Positions 42,869-51,980 of a stretch of DNA of 64,000 nt are shown here, piece after piece (position 1 is the stretch's first letter; each line of letters starts with the position of its first letter). A program made the translations under genes and the position numbers. The notes under the pieces are model-generated. The model saw only the letters and a list, made by a program, of their open reading frames with translations. It had not been told where the DNA came from and did no database searches. The stretch is from CAVRQM01 sp963756975 (GTDB lineage: Bacteria > Pseudomonadota > Alphaproteobacteria > Acetobacterales > Acetobacteraceae), in contig CAVWPS010000002.1 of assembly GCA_963756975.1 (NCBI GenBank), positions 2,238,543 through 2,302,542 on the forward strand, read 5' to 3'.

Positions 42869-43843
42869 TCAGAGCAGGCCGTTGGCCTTGAGCACGTCGT
42901 CGGCGTTGGCCTTGGTGTAGGTCGCCGTCGGCAACACGATCTTCCGGTCCAGCGTGCCGCCGTTCAGAAGCTTCTCGGCTTGACGCACACCTTCCGCACC
43001 CGGCGTCGGATACAGGAAAGTCGCGATCAGGATGCCATCGTGGACGTATTTAACGCCCTCGTTCGGCAGTCCGTCGACCCCGACGAACTTTATAGATTTC
43101 TCGCGGCCTGCGTCCTTGGCAGCAAGATAGGCTCCGTAGGCCATCGGGTCGTTGTGGGCGTAGACGAGGTCGATGTTCTCGATATTCCGCAGCGTGGTGG
43201 CCATCAACTCGTAGGCCTTGTCCTGCTTCCAGTCGGCCGATTGCTGGCTCAGCAGGAACTTGATGCCCGGCTCCTTGTCTGTAATCTCGTGCAGCCCATT
43301 GGATCGGTCGTGGCTGCCCTGAGTGCCGAGGCCTCCCCAGATCTCAACGACGTTTCCCTTCGCGGCGCCCGGGCCGCCCAGCGTGTTTACGACAAAGTTG
43401 CCGGCGGCTCGGCCGATGACCACGTTGTCGCCGCCGATCCACTGCGTGTATTTGTCGCTATTGATATTTCGATCGAGCAGGATCACCGGGATCTTGGCGT
43501 CCATCGCCTTCTCGACGACGTTGGTGAGCCCGGCGCTCTCCTTTGGTGAGATCAAGATCACGTCCACCTCGCGCCGAATGTAGTTCTCGGTGTCCGCAAC
43601 CTGCGTCTCAGTCCGGTCCTGCGCGTCGGCGAACAGCACATTCATGTCCGGATGCTTTGCCGCTTCGGCCTTGAGGTCCTTGTTGAACTGGACACGCCAT
43701 GGCTCGAGCGTCGTCGCCTGGCTGAAGCCGACCGTCCACTTGGCGTCAGCAGCTCGCGCTCTGGGCGTCCAGCCAGCTGGCAACAGCAGCAATCCGCCGC
43801 CGACGGTCAGCGTGCTGCGCAACAATCCTCTGCGTGTCGTCAT
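42869..43843 (-). CDS. Ribose-type ABC transporter sugar-binding protein, Tat-exported
   Basis: A 324-residue protein from ATG 43843 (AGGGAG 10 bases upstream), opening with a Tat-type signal TTRRGLLRSTLTVGGGLLLL. The body is Peripla_BP_4 of the galactofuranose/YtfQ type: WTVGFSQATTLEPWRVQFN, DVILISPKESAGLTNVVEKA, WIGGDNVVIGRAAG, and VYAHNDPMAYGAYLA. In YtfQ-like proteins such motifs bind pyranose and furanose sugars. The ligand here may be the sugar acid handled by the next two genes. Confidence 0.92.
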   Translation of the reverse strand: MTTRRGLLRSTLTVGGGLLLLPAGWTPRARAADAKWTVGFSQATTLEPWRVQFNKDLKAEAAKHPDMNVLFADAQDRTETQVADTENYIRREVDVILISPKESAGLTNVVEKAMDAKIPVILLDRNINSDKYTQWIGGDNVVIGRAAGNFVVNTLGGPGAAKGNVVEIWGGLGTQGSHDRSNGLHEITDKEPGIKFLLSQQSADWKQDKAYELMATTLRNIENIDLVYAHNDPMAYGAYLAAKDAGREKSIKFVGVDGLPNEGVKYVHDGILIATFLYPTPGAEGVRQAEKLLNGGTLDRKIVLPTATYTKANADDVLKANGLL

Positions 43844-43848
43844 AGTCG

Positions 43849-45111
43849 TCAATCTCCCTGTGTCGTGTTGATTTGGAAGGTAGCCGGCGGCGATGATGCT
43901 GCCGCCCTCCGGGCCCGCACGCGCCGCCGCAGCGGTGCCAAAAGCTGGCCGAGATCACGTTCCTGGAGCAGCACGGTGACAACGATAATGACGCCCTTGA
44001 GCACGAGCTGGACGTTCGTCGTTATGTCGTGAAGTTCCAGAATATTGGTGAGCATTCCGAATATCAGGACGCCGACAAAGGTGCCGGCGAGCGTGCCACG
44101 GCCGCCCATAAGGCTGGTGCCGCCAATCACCACGGCTGCGATCGCGTCGAGCTCGAGGCCGGTGCCCGCGTCGGGCTTACCTTGCCGATATTGAGCGACG
44201 AACAGCACTGACGCGAGCGCCGAAAGCATTCCCGAGATGGCGTAGGTCGCGATCTTGACCGGGACCACCGCAATGCCGGACAGCCGTGTCGCCTCTTCGT
44301 TGCCGCCGAGGGCATACAGGTATCGCCCGAACACGCTGAACTTCAGCACTAGGCCGAATACTGCGAGCGCTCCAAGAAAGAACAGCCCGGGCACCGGCAC
44401 CACGCCCCACAGCACTTGCCGGAGCAGATCCACATCAGGGGTTGAGTTGGTGCCGGAATAAACAGCGATGACCGCGCTGTCCTGCCCAGCCACGATCCGG
44501 GCGCCCCCGAGCAGCGTCACCATGGCGGCAAGCGTCACGATAAACGGCTGCAGTCGGCCCAGCACGATGACGGCCCCGTTTACAGCTCCGATCAGCAGCC
44601 CGACGCAGGGCACGGCAATAACCACACCCAGGACACCGAACTTACCGGTTGCTGTCGGCGCTAGCCAAAAGCCGAACCCGGCAGCCACTACCGTAGCGAT
44701 CGCCATCGGAAGAACTGGAGAACCTGGCGAACCGTCGCGACGGGCGTTCGCGCGCACGAAAGAAGCCCCGCCCGCCACGACCACCAGCACCGTGAGAACC
44801 ACCGCCGGCACCGCGATCGCGGCCCCGGCACTCCATCCCGGCGCTGTCAACAGCAGCGCCGCAATCACCGAACCAAATGCCAGAGTCGATCCGACGGAGA
44901 GGTCGATCCCACCAATTAGGATCACCATGGTCATGCCGACTGCGACCAGCCCGGTGATCGACACCTGCCGCAGAACGTCGGACAGGTTTCCGGTCGAGAG
45001 AAAAATGTTGTGGCCCTTGCCGGTGACTGGCGAGAATACGGAGCCGAACGCAAACAGCAGAGCCAGCCCCCAGTAAAGCTTGGTCCGACCTAGCAATCGC
45101 AACGCCATCAT
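43849..45111 (-). CDS. Ribose-type ABC permease (RbsC/YjfF-like), long form
   Basis: A 420-residue permease with GGIDLSVGSTLAFGSVIAAL, QPFIVTLAAMVTLLGGAR, GGNEEATRLSGIAVVPVK, and GTSLMGGRGTLAGTF. It is about 90 residues longer than RbsC because of an insertion near residues 105-165 (after the third segment) containing an extra loop and hydrophobic stretch. A charged, arginine-rich C-terminal tail is also present. Its start overlaps the ATPase stop by 4 bp. Confidence 0.92.
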   Translation of the reverse strand: MMALRLLGRTKLYWGLALLFAFGSVFSPVTGKGHNIFLSTGNLSDVLRQVSITGLVAVGMTMVILIGGIDLSVGSTLAFGSVIAALLLTAPGWSAGAAIAVPAVVLTVLVVVAGGASFVRANARRDGSPGSPVLPMAIATVVAAGFGFWLAPTATGKFGVLGVVIAVPCVGLLIGAVNGAVIVLGRLQPFIVTLAAMVTLLGGARIVAGQDSAVIAVYSGTNSTPDVDLLRQVLWGVVPVPGLFFLGALAVFGLVLKFSVFGRYLYALGGNEEATRLSGIAVVPVKIATYAISGMLSALASVLFVAQYRQGKPDAGTGLELDAIAAVVIGGTSLMGGRGTLAGTFVGVLIFGMLTNILELHDITTNVQLVLKGVIIVVTVLLQERDLGQLLAPLRRRVRARRAAASSPPATFQINTTQGD

Positions 45112-46652
45112 GCGGCAGCGGCCGTCATGGCACTCCCTCGAGGCGAGGCTAAGCGCATCACCGCCTCTTGGTCCGCCTCCGCTCGGGACAGCGTGCCCGT
45201 CATTCGCCCCTCACACATCACCACGATGCGATCCGACAGCAGCAGCAACTCGGGAAGCTCCGAGGTGACGACGACAATCGCCAGCCCGGCCTTAGCCAGC
45301 TGGAAAATCACGTCGTAGATCTCTTGCTTTGCCCCCACGTCGATGCCGCGGGTCGGCTCGTCGAGCAGCAGGATGCGCGGGTTGGTGGCCAGCCACTTGC
45401 CGAGCACAACCTTCTGCTGGTTGCCGCCCGAGAGCTGACCGACGTCCTGCGTGTCGGCGCGGCAGCGCACGCCGAGGCGAGCTACGCCGGCGCGCGACAT
45501 CTCGGCTTCGCGCGCCCGCCTACGCAAGCCAAACAGACCCATCCGAGGGGTCGACGGCAACGTGAGGTTGTCGCGAATCGAGTTGGTCAGCAGCAGGCCG
45601 GTCGCCTTGCGATCTTCTGTGACGAGCGCCATTCCACTCGCGATCGCTTCACGCGGGCTGCCGATGACGACGCGATGACCATCCACGAACACCTCACCGG
45701 TTCGCTCGCCCCGAGCAGATCCAAACAGCGTCTCCAGGATCTCTGTCCGGCCAGCACCGAGCAGTCCTCCTATGCCGAGCACCTCACCACGCCGAACGTC
45801 GAAGGCGACTCCGTGCACCGCGTCGCGCAAGCCTCCGTGCACGCCCGGTACTCGCAGGCCGAGCCCACGCACGGAGAGTGCGACAGCTCCGTCGCCTGCG
45901 AGTCGGCTCGGCGGCGAGGCATCGAGCTCACGGCCAACCATGGCTGCAATCAGCGAGGCAGGGGTGAAACGATCGGCCGTGCCGGTTGCAGCCAGACGTC
46001 CGTCGCGCAGGACGGTGATGCGGTCGGCGAGCAACTCGACCTCGTCCATCCTGTGAGAGATGTAGACGACCGCGACACCAGCGGCGGCGATCTGAGAGAT
46101 GACCTGAAACAGCCGGGCGCACTCGGGTTGCGACAGCGCCGAGGTCGGCTCATCCATCACCAGGATGCGGGCCTCCAGCGACAGCGCCTTGGCAATCTCA
46201 ACCAGTTGACGCTCGCCCACCCGCAAGCCGCCAACCCGCGCAGCTGGATCGAGCGCCACGCCGAGCCGGGCTAGAATGCCGCGCCCGTTGTTCAGGAGGG
46301 CGGCCCGATCGATGATCAAGCCGGCAAAACGCGGCTCTCGGCCGAGGAAGATGTTTTCGGCAACGGTCATTTCAGGCACCAGGTTCAGCTCCTGGTGAAT
46401 GATCGCGATCCCAGCCCGCTGCGCGTCGCGCACGGTCGCGAACTTCACCACCGCACCATCGAGAAGGACCGCACCGTCGTAGTCTGCCAGCACGCCGCTT
46501 AAAATGCGGACCAGGGTCGACTTGCCGGCCCCATTCTCACCCATCAGCGCGTGCACTTCACCAGCAAACAGATCCAGGCTGACGTCATGCAAAACGCGAA
46601 CACCGACGAAGGACTTGCCGATCGCGCTAGCGGCAAGCAGCGGCTGTCTCAT
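45108..46652 (-). CDS. Ribose-type ABC transporter ATPase (two NBDs)
   Basis: About 514 residues from ATG 46652. ATG 46676, with GGAG 11 bases upstream, is an equally possible start and adds eight residues. NBD1 has GENGAGKST and ILVMDEPTSAL with a degenerate signature. NBD2 has GLLGAGRTE, LSGGNQQKV, and ILLLDEPTRGID. It heads the operon that continues with permease, binding protein, dehydrogenase and reductase. A divergent regulator starts 147 bp upstream. Confidence 0.93.
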   Translation of the reverse strand: MRQPLLAASAIGKSFVGVRVLHDVSLDLFAGEVHALMGENGAGKSTLVRILSGVLADYDGAVLLDGAVVKFATVRDAQRAGIAIIHQELNLVPEMTVAENIFLGREPRFAGLIIDRAALLNNGRGILARLGVALDPAARVGGLRVGERQLVEIAKALSLEARILVMDEPTSALSQPECARLFQVISQIAAAGVAVVYISHRMDEVELLADRITVLRDGRLAATGTADRFTPASLIAAMVGRELDASPPSRLAGDGAVALSVRGLGLRVPGVHGGLRDAVHGVAFDVRRGEVLGIGGLLGAGRTEILETLFGSARGERTGEVFVDGHRVVIGSPREAIASGMALVTEDRKATGLLLTNSIRDNLTLPSTPRMGLFGLRRRAREAEMSRAGVARLGVRCRADTQDVGQLSGGNQQKVVLGKWLATNPRILLLDEPTRGIDVGAKQEIYDVIFQLAKAGLAIVVVTSELPELLLLSDRIVVMCEGRMTGTLSRAEADQEAVMRLASPRGSAMTAAAA

Positions 46653-46751
46653 GACGACATCAGCCGTCGCTCGCATTCTGGCGCACGCTCCCATTGCTTC
46701 GATGCGTTCAGGCGCATTACTTATAGAAGACGATAGTGCCGCGGGTGCGCA

Positions 46752-46761
46752 GATTGCAATC
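46752..46761. promoter_or_regulatory. Perfect palindrome between divergent ATPase and regulator genes
   Basis: GATTGCAATC is a perfect 10-bp palindrome centred about 43 bp before the GTG of the regulator at 46800 and ~100 bp before the ATPase start. It is a natural operator candidate for the regulator; this is inferred from position and symmetry. Confidence 0.4.
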
Positions 46762-46799
46762 ATCTTCTTCGGTTCGACCCGAGGGCGTATGGTCAGGCG

Positions 46800-47810
46800 G
46801 TGCCGAGACCGAAAACCGTATCGATGCGCGCCACCAACGCATTGCTGAGCGATGCTGGGGCCGTCGGTGACATACTGCCGTCCGAGACAGCGCTGGCTTC
46901 TGCGCACAACGTGAGCCGGTCGGCGATGCGCGCGGCGCTCGCGCGATTGACGGAACTCGGTGTGCTCGAACGCGACAACCGTAAGTTTGTCTTTCGCCGG
47001 TTGCCCGTAACGAGTGACTGGTATGGCACAGTCGAGACTGAGAGCCGCGCCCACTTCGTGGAGCGTCGATTCATGGAGATGACGCTTGGCGGCGAGCTGC
47101 TACCGGGAACGCATCTTTCCGAGGCCGACTTCGCGCGACGGATCGGCGTCAGTACGGTCACCGTTAGGGAATTCCTGATCGGCTTCACTCGTTACGGCTT
47201 GATTGAGCGCGAAGCCCGCGGTGGCTGGCGGCTTTGCACATTCGATGCGGCGTTTGGTCGCGAGCTTGCCGGCTTTCGTCGACTGCTCGAACTGGACGCG
47301 ATCCGGCAATTTTCGACGCTCGCTTCCAACGATCCCGCGTGGGCGCAGGTCGAAGCGTTTCGAGTTCAGCACCTGCAGACCGCGCGCAAGCATCGCGACG
47401 AGCCTCGGCTCTTCTCCGAGCTCGATCGCGAGTTCCATCGGTTCCTCATCGGCAGACTGCATAATCGCTTTGCCGAAGGGTTTTACGGCGTCGTGGCACT
47501 TGTGTTCCATTATCACTATCAGTGGGACAAGCGTGACGAGGCTACCCGCAACGCCGTCGCGCTGGAGGAGCATCAGACGATACTGGAGGCGCTCGCCCGT
47601 CGCGACGTTCAGGCGGCGGAGCATGCGCTCCAGCTTCATCTCGACTCCGCTCTCCGCACACTACTAGCAAGCTTGGCCGCTCCTGGTAACGACATCGTCC
47701 CGCATTCCACGGCGAGGATCGATGACGCCGCCGCCGCCTCCATTCGCGGGCGCATGCCGACCCCAACGTTGGACTCCGCTCGTCGACAAGGACGGGCTAG
47801 GTCAACCTAG
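46800..47810 (+). CDS. GntR-like regulator with two winged-helix domains and an FCD domain
   Basis: A 336-residue protein from GTG 46800. A winged helix at ~10-68 (LPSETALASAHNVSRSAMRA; LGVLERDNRKFVF) is followed by a second at ~83-147 (LLPGTHLSEADFARRIGVST; YGLIEREARGGWRL). An FCD-type all-helical domain with a metal site (ELDREFHRFLIGRLHN, EEHQTILEALARRDV) then runs to ~295, ending in a disordered basic tail. Usual GntR/FCD proteins have one winged helix and ~230 residues. It is divergent from the gulonate-type operon and probably controls it. Confidence 0.85.
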   Translation: MPRPKTVSMRATNALLSDAGAVGDILPSETALASAHNVSRSAMRAALARLTELGVLERDNRKFVFRRLPVTSDWYGTVETESRAHFVERRFMEMTLGGELLPGTHLSEADFARRIGVSTVTVREFLIGFTRYGLIEREARGGWRLCTFDAAFGRELAGFRRLLELDAIRQFSTLASNDPAWAQVEAFRVQHLQTARKHRDEPRLFSELDREFHRFLIGRLHNRFAEGFYGVVALVFHYHYQWDKRDEATRNAVALEEHQTILEALARRDVQAAEHALQLHLDSALRTLLASLAAPGNDIVPHSTARIDDAAAASIRGRMPTPTLDSARRQGRARST

Positions 47811-47929
47811 ACGTCACCGTTTGCAGCCCTCCACCCGATCGGCAATCCTCCACGCTGACGACACACTTTCCAGTAAGCGCAATGCGTAGTTACTGAGTCG
47901 TCCGCGCGAGCTTCCATTCCTGTGCCGAC

Positions 47930-48297
47930 GTGCCATCCGAGTGATATTGGCTCACCTGGGTGCCTGGAGCGATTGATGACTCGGCCAAACCCCGCCGTCA
48001 TACCCGCCGCGGTTGCCTGGATCATGTTCAAAGGCAAAATCGCACCATGGGATGGTTTGCAGCCGCTCGCGAGCGTCGCCATTAAGCGGAAGTCGCCTCA
48101 GCGCGTTGTTGGCCACCGTGGAGACCATCGCCCCGAACGCGTCGGTGGCGACGACCATCATGCGATCGACGCCGGCCCTGTCCGTGACGTCTGCCTCCAC
48201 CGCAATGGCCCGATTGCCGAGCGAGGCGGCCAACGTTTCGGCAGCCGCGCGGCTATGGCGGTAATTGACGATGACATGTGCTCCCGCGCGGCCGCTC
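47930..48297 (-). pseudogene. Short-chain dehydrogenase remnant
   Basis: One minus frame reads RAGAHVIVNYRHSRAAAETL, then SLGNRAIAVEADVTDRAGVD and NGDARERLQTIPWCDF. This matches the middle of an SDR (3-oxoacyl-ACP reductase-like). The nucleotide-binding start and the Tyr/Lys active site are gone, and another frame holds MIQATAAGMTAGFGRVIN. Truncated on both sides and frameshifted; no function expected. The surrounding 47811-48347 has nothing else I can identify. Confidence 0.65.
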
Positions 48298-48347
48298 CAT
48301 CCTAGCCACTCGATGGGACGGCCGAGGTAGGCCGTTCGCTCATCTCG

Positions 48348-50993
48348 CTACAGCGGGTCCGCCCCGCTCTGGCGCAGCGTGAGGTGTTCGCCGGCATGCA
48401 GAATGCGTGTCGCGTCGAGGAGGATCGTGCCGGCTTCTCGTTGGGATGGCACACCATCGACCGCGACATCGCCTCCGAGCCATGGAAGCGCGACCCTGGC
48501 AACCGCAAGCACGCCGCCCTTAACTGTGATGGTAACGGTTCGCCCGGCCAGCGCGACCTCGCCCCAGCCGCGGCCGGCCGACCAAAAAAAGGTCGCATCC
48601 CCCGACCGCGCCGGTCGGAACCCGATTTCATGGGTCCGGGCGTCAAAGCTCAAGCCGATGAAGGCGTTGAGCAGCGCGTAGCTAGATAGCGAGCGCGCGT
48701 AATAGCTGCCACATTCGATTTCGTTCCAGGGATTGCGATTCGAGCCGTCATACCGAGCCCGCGCCGCGCGTACGATGGTCAGCCCTTCGTCCACCAGCCC
48801 ACGCAATATAAGATGCGAGGCCATCATATACTCTAGCCCGGTCCACACCTCTTCTGCGTAAGGTGCCGGAACTGCCGGAACCCGCGTCCCCTCGGGATAG
48901 GAGCAGAGCAGCAGCCCACCCTCGCCCTCATAGGCGTAGACTCGGCAAGGATTGAAATGGTTCCGCAGCGTCGGTCGGAAGTTCTCGCGGAAGATTGAAG
49001 CTAACGCCGTCCGCACCGCTGCTGGGTCAAGCAGGTCGCCGAGACCCGCGAGATCGGCGTGCCATTGGCCTAGGATCTGGTCAGTCAGGCAGCCACCGCC
49101 GATCTGATACTTGATTTCGCCGTGTTCATCCGACCAGTAGGCGTCGATGAAGCCTTGCGACAGGACGCCTGCGGCACGCCCTTCGTCGAACCCCTCGACA
49201 GTCGACCGGTCGCTGAGGTCGAGCTGCTGCGCATACCAGCGGCCATTAAACAGCTCGCGGTCCACGTAGGTGCCACCGCGCCGGGCCATTGCCCGCATCT
49301 CGTCGCCGAAATCACGGTCGCCCATGGCGTCGGCCATCGCCGCGCCGGCCTTGAGCGCTGCAAGGTACATGCTGGTCAACCAGGCGTTCGGCCCGAACAG
49401 CTCCATGTCGAGAGTGTGGTGCTGCCGACCCCATAGTACACCGGTTCGGTCGGGGTCCCAACGGTCCGGATTGTCGGTCGACCAAGCATATTCCAGTGCC
49501 CGGCGAACCCTTGGCCACTGGTCGCGCAGCCAGCGATCGTCGCCGGCAATCCGCCACTCGCGAAAGGTTTTGACAATCGCACCAAAATGGCCGTCCGCGC
49601 ACGGACCGATCGCGTCGAAGCCGGAGCCGAGCGGGAGGCGCTGGCGGAACGTCAGGCCACCGTTCGGTAACTGATTGTAGGCAAACTCGGTCTCCCGCAG
49701 CGTCCGTTCCAGGGCGGGAAACAGGTATGGTAGCGCCTGTTGGTAGTTCCAGACGTGCGTGCAACTGCCCTCGCACGAACCCTCATGCTCATGCTGGCCC
49801 TCCCACCCCCACAACTCGCCCCCTTGCAGACGGATTACCGTGGCGCTGCGCAGCACAGCGAGAGTTCCCTGCACGGCATCAATGATCTCGGGTGGCAAAT
49901 CAGAGCCAAAAAGCGAGTTGCGGAAGGCTTCAGTGCGTTTTTCGAGATCGTCCCAGCGGCGCAATGCTTCGCTGCCGCTAGATAGCGAGTGGGGCCACTG
50001 CGTCGCATAATAGTTCGTCCACGTCGGCACCGGACCTAGCGGAGGCGGGCTGCCGGGACCGGGGCGCCCGAACCAGGTCACGCTGCCAACCGGATAGCTC
50101 CAGGCGATGGCGAATTTCAACGCGCGTCGCTCGCCAGGGGCCACCTTGACGCGAACCCCGAGAGTGCCGTGCTCCGGCTGGCTGAACATGTTTCGACTGT
50201 CGCGCGGGCGGTCGTAGTGCCGCTGTGGCAACCGGCCGGGGCGGGCGAACTCACGCCAGTAAACGCTCAGGCTGTCGAACCATTGGCCTCGGAAATGGTA
50301 GTCGACATGATCGACATCGCTCGCATCGGTCAGGATCGCGAGATCGCCGCAGTGCTCGGGCGGACGGCCAGCGTCGGCCGAGGTTAAATGCAGTGCACTG
50401 ACCCCGTCCTGCTGCACGAACCGGTGGACACCGCTGTCGCAGCCGAGATTACCTAAAGTGCCGGCGATCGTGTAGTCAACCATCTGGTCGGTGGTGTTTT
50501 CAACCTCGATCGTGAACATCGCGACCGGCATTGAGGAGTCGCGGTCCTCGTGCGGAATAAACGGGCTGAAGGCCCGAAGCGTCACGTTGGCGGGAAAGCG
50601 CTGGTCCGCGAAGGCGATTTCGGCCACCGGAAACCGTCCGGTGAAAACGGCGCCGGTGAAATGCGGCACGCCCGCCAGCGTGTCGCGATTGGCACCAAAG
50701 CCGAATCCGTCGAACTTTCGGGTGGCCGGCGAACCTGCGGGATTGCCGTCATACGGGCCGTGCAGCACGCGCGCGTCGAGCAACTTGCCGTGGCGTTCCG
50801 CCTTGATGGCGAAATTGGTGTAGCCGTTAAACTGATTGATGTCAGGCCGGTTTCGGATGCTCCAGTCAATGAGCCGCCCGTTGCCGCTGAGGGAAACGCT
50901 TCCGGTTCCGATGCCGCCGAGCGGAAATGCCACGTAGCGGCGCCGCTCGTCGCGGTAAACGAAGCGGTCTTGCGCGACCGATGCCTGAGTCAT
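48348..50993 (-). CDS. GH116 family glycoside hydrolase (GBA2-like)
   Basis: An 881-residue protein from ATG 50993 (GAGGA 7 bases upstream), with no signal peptide. The N-terminal GBA2-type beta domain begins FPLGGIGTGSVSLSGNGRLI. The C-terminal (alpha/alpha)6 catalytic domain includes CEGSCTHVWNYQQALPYLFP, GVLWGRQHHTLDMELFGPNA and NPWNEIECGSYYARS. GH116 enzymes act on beta-glucosides, beta-xylosides, N-acetylglucosaminides or glucosylceramide. HHTLDMELFG probably carries the acid/base aspartate (recalled, not checked). It is the last gene of a minus-strand cluster with an AraC regulator, a CUT1 importer and a GH116 paralogue. Confidence 0.88.
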   Translation of the reverse strand: MTQASVAQDRFVYRDERRRYVAFPLGGIGTGSVSLSGNGRLIDWSIRNRPDINQFNGYTNFAIKAERHGKLLDARVLHGPYDGNPAGSPATRKFDGFGFGANRDTLAGVPHFTGAVFTGRFPVAEIAFADQRFPANVTLRAFSPFIPHEDRDSSMPVAMFTIEVENTTDQMVDYTIAGTLGNLGCDSGVHRFVQQDGVSALHLTSADAGRPPEHCGDLAILTDASDVDHVDYHFRGQWFDSLSVYWREFARPGRLPQRHYDRPRDSRNMFSQPEHGTLGVRVKVAPGERRALKFAIAWSYPVGSVTWFGRPGPGSPPPLGPVPTWTNYYATQWPHSLSSGSEALRRWDDLEKRTEAFRNSLFGSDLPPEIIDAVQGTLAVLRSATVIRLQGGELWGWEGQHEHEGSCEGSCTHVWNYQQALPYLFPALERTLRETEFAYNQLPNGGLTFRQRLPLGSGFDAIGPCADGHFGAIVKTFREWRIAGDDRWLRDQWPRVRRALEYAWSTDNPDRWDPDRTGVLWGRQHHTLDMELFGPNAWLTSMYLAALKAGAAMADAMGDRDFGDEMRAMARRGGTYVDRELFNGRWYAQQLDLSDRSTVEGFDEGRAAGVLSQGFIDAYWSDEHGEIKYQIGGGCLTDQILGQWHADLAGLGDLLDPAAVRTALASIFRENFRPTLRNHFNPCRVYAYEGEGGLLLCSYPEGTRVPAVPAPYAEEVWTGLEYMMASHLILRGLVDEGLTIVRAARARYDGSNRNPWNEIECGSYYARSLSSYALLNAFIGLSFDARTHEIGFRPARSGDATFFWSAGRGWGEVALAGRTVTITVKGGVLAVARVALPWLGGDVAVDGVPSQREAGTILLDATRILHAGEHLTLRQSGADPL

Positions 50994-51027
50994 GCTGAGT
51001 CCTCGACTGCTCTGGGGCGTCCGGCCG

Positions 51028-51921
51028 TTAGGCACGCAGCCGGACCATGCGCCGGTATTCGGTTGGCGTTGTGCCAAGATACTGGCGGAACACCCGGGCG
51101 AAATACTGCGTGCTACAGAACCCGGCATGGCCCGCGATGTCGGTGATCGGCGCGTCGCTCTCGGTCAGGCGCTCGCAGCACTGCTTGATACGCAGCCGCT
51201 GGCGATAGTTCGCGGGTGAGATCCCGACCTCCTTGCGAAACACCGAGTGCAGCCGGCTGCGGCTGTAGCCCAGCATGTTGGCGACATCTTCGACGTGCAG
51301 GGTCTCCGTGAGCTTGGCCTGAATAAGACGCTCGCTGCGGCGGACGATCTCGCTCCTGCACGACAACGCCATGCCGGAACTGCACAGCGTCCAGAACTCG
51401 ACAACTGCGCTGTAGAGACGAGCTTTGACGTCTGCCATGCGCAGCGTGTCGCCGATCAGCAACCGTTTGTCCTTCAGCACCAAGCCAAGCTCGCGGAGCC
51501 TGCGGGTAAGCTCCCCGGGAACGGCGACCGGGCATTCGGCAAACTGCGACACCCTGTAGAACTCGGCCAGTTCCCGCTCGGACAGCGCGCCCTCCCACCG
51601 CGCGGCGGCATCGAGGGGTGCGAACAAAATCCAGAACGAGCGCGAAGGTGGATAAATTCCATTGACGATGCGATGCGGCAGGCCACCCGGGAACGCGATC
51701 CCCTGGCCGCCGCTGACCTGCGCCAGCCGACTGTCCGCAAGTTCCCAGCAGGCTTGGCCTTCCAGCATGAAGACCACCTCGGTGCCCCGGTGCTGCTGCC
51801 AGCTATCCCCGGTCAGCACCGCTTGCCGAAAGCGAACCTCGCCAAACAAATCGATGGCGCCCAGCCCGAAGTCCCGACCGCTGAACTGCATGCCGACGTC
51901 GAGCAGCTGTGAACCAAGCAT
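51028..51921 (-). CDS. AraC-family transcriptional regulator
   Basis: A 297-residue regulator from ATG 51921; AGGAGG lies 5 bases upstream, so the longer GTG-initiated frame is not needed. An N-terminal cupin-like domain (HRGTEVVFMLEGQACWELAD; GIAFPGGLPHRI) would bind the inducing sugar. The C-terminal double HTH (LHVEDVANMLGYSRSRLHSV; ITDIAGHAGFCSTQYFARVF) binds DNA. It sits between the importer and GH116 genes on the same strand and likely activates the whole GH116 cluster. Confidence 0.92.
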   Translation of the reverse strand: MLGSQLLDVGMQFSGRDFGLGAIDLFGEVRFRQAVLTGDSWQQHRGTEVVFMLEGQACWELADSRLAQVSGGQGIAFPGGLPHRIVNGIYPPSRSFWILFAPLDAAARWEGALSERELAEFYRVSQFAECPVAVPGELTRRLRELGLVLKDKRLLIGDTLRMADVKARLYSAVVEFWTLCSSGMALSCRSEIVRRSERLIQAKLTETLHVEDVANMLGYSRSRLHSVFRKEVGISPANYRQRLRIKQCCERLTESDAPITDIAGHAGFCSTQYFARVFRQYLGTTPTEYRRMVRLRA

Positions 51922-51980
51922 CCATTCCTCCTCAAGCGTCACGCGTCATCGGCTTCGATCAAGTCTCATTCACACCGACG

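Noticed and set aside
41891..43549. A 552-residue plus-strand frame
   Set aside because: Antisense of the dehydrogenase and sugar-binding protein genes, which have full catalytic and fold motifs.
45168..46274. Long plus-strand frame opposite the ribose-type ATPase
   Set aside because: Antisense frame; the ATPase strand holds Walker and signature motifs throughout.
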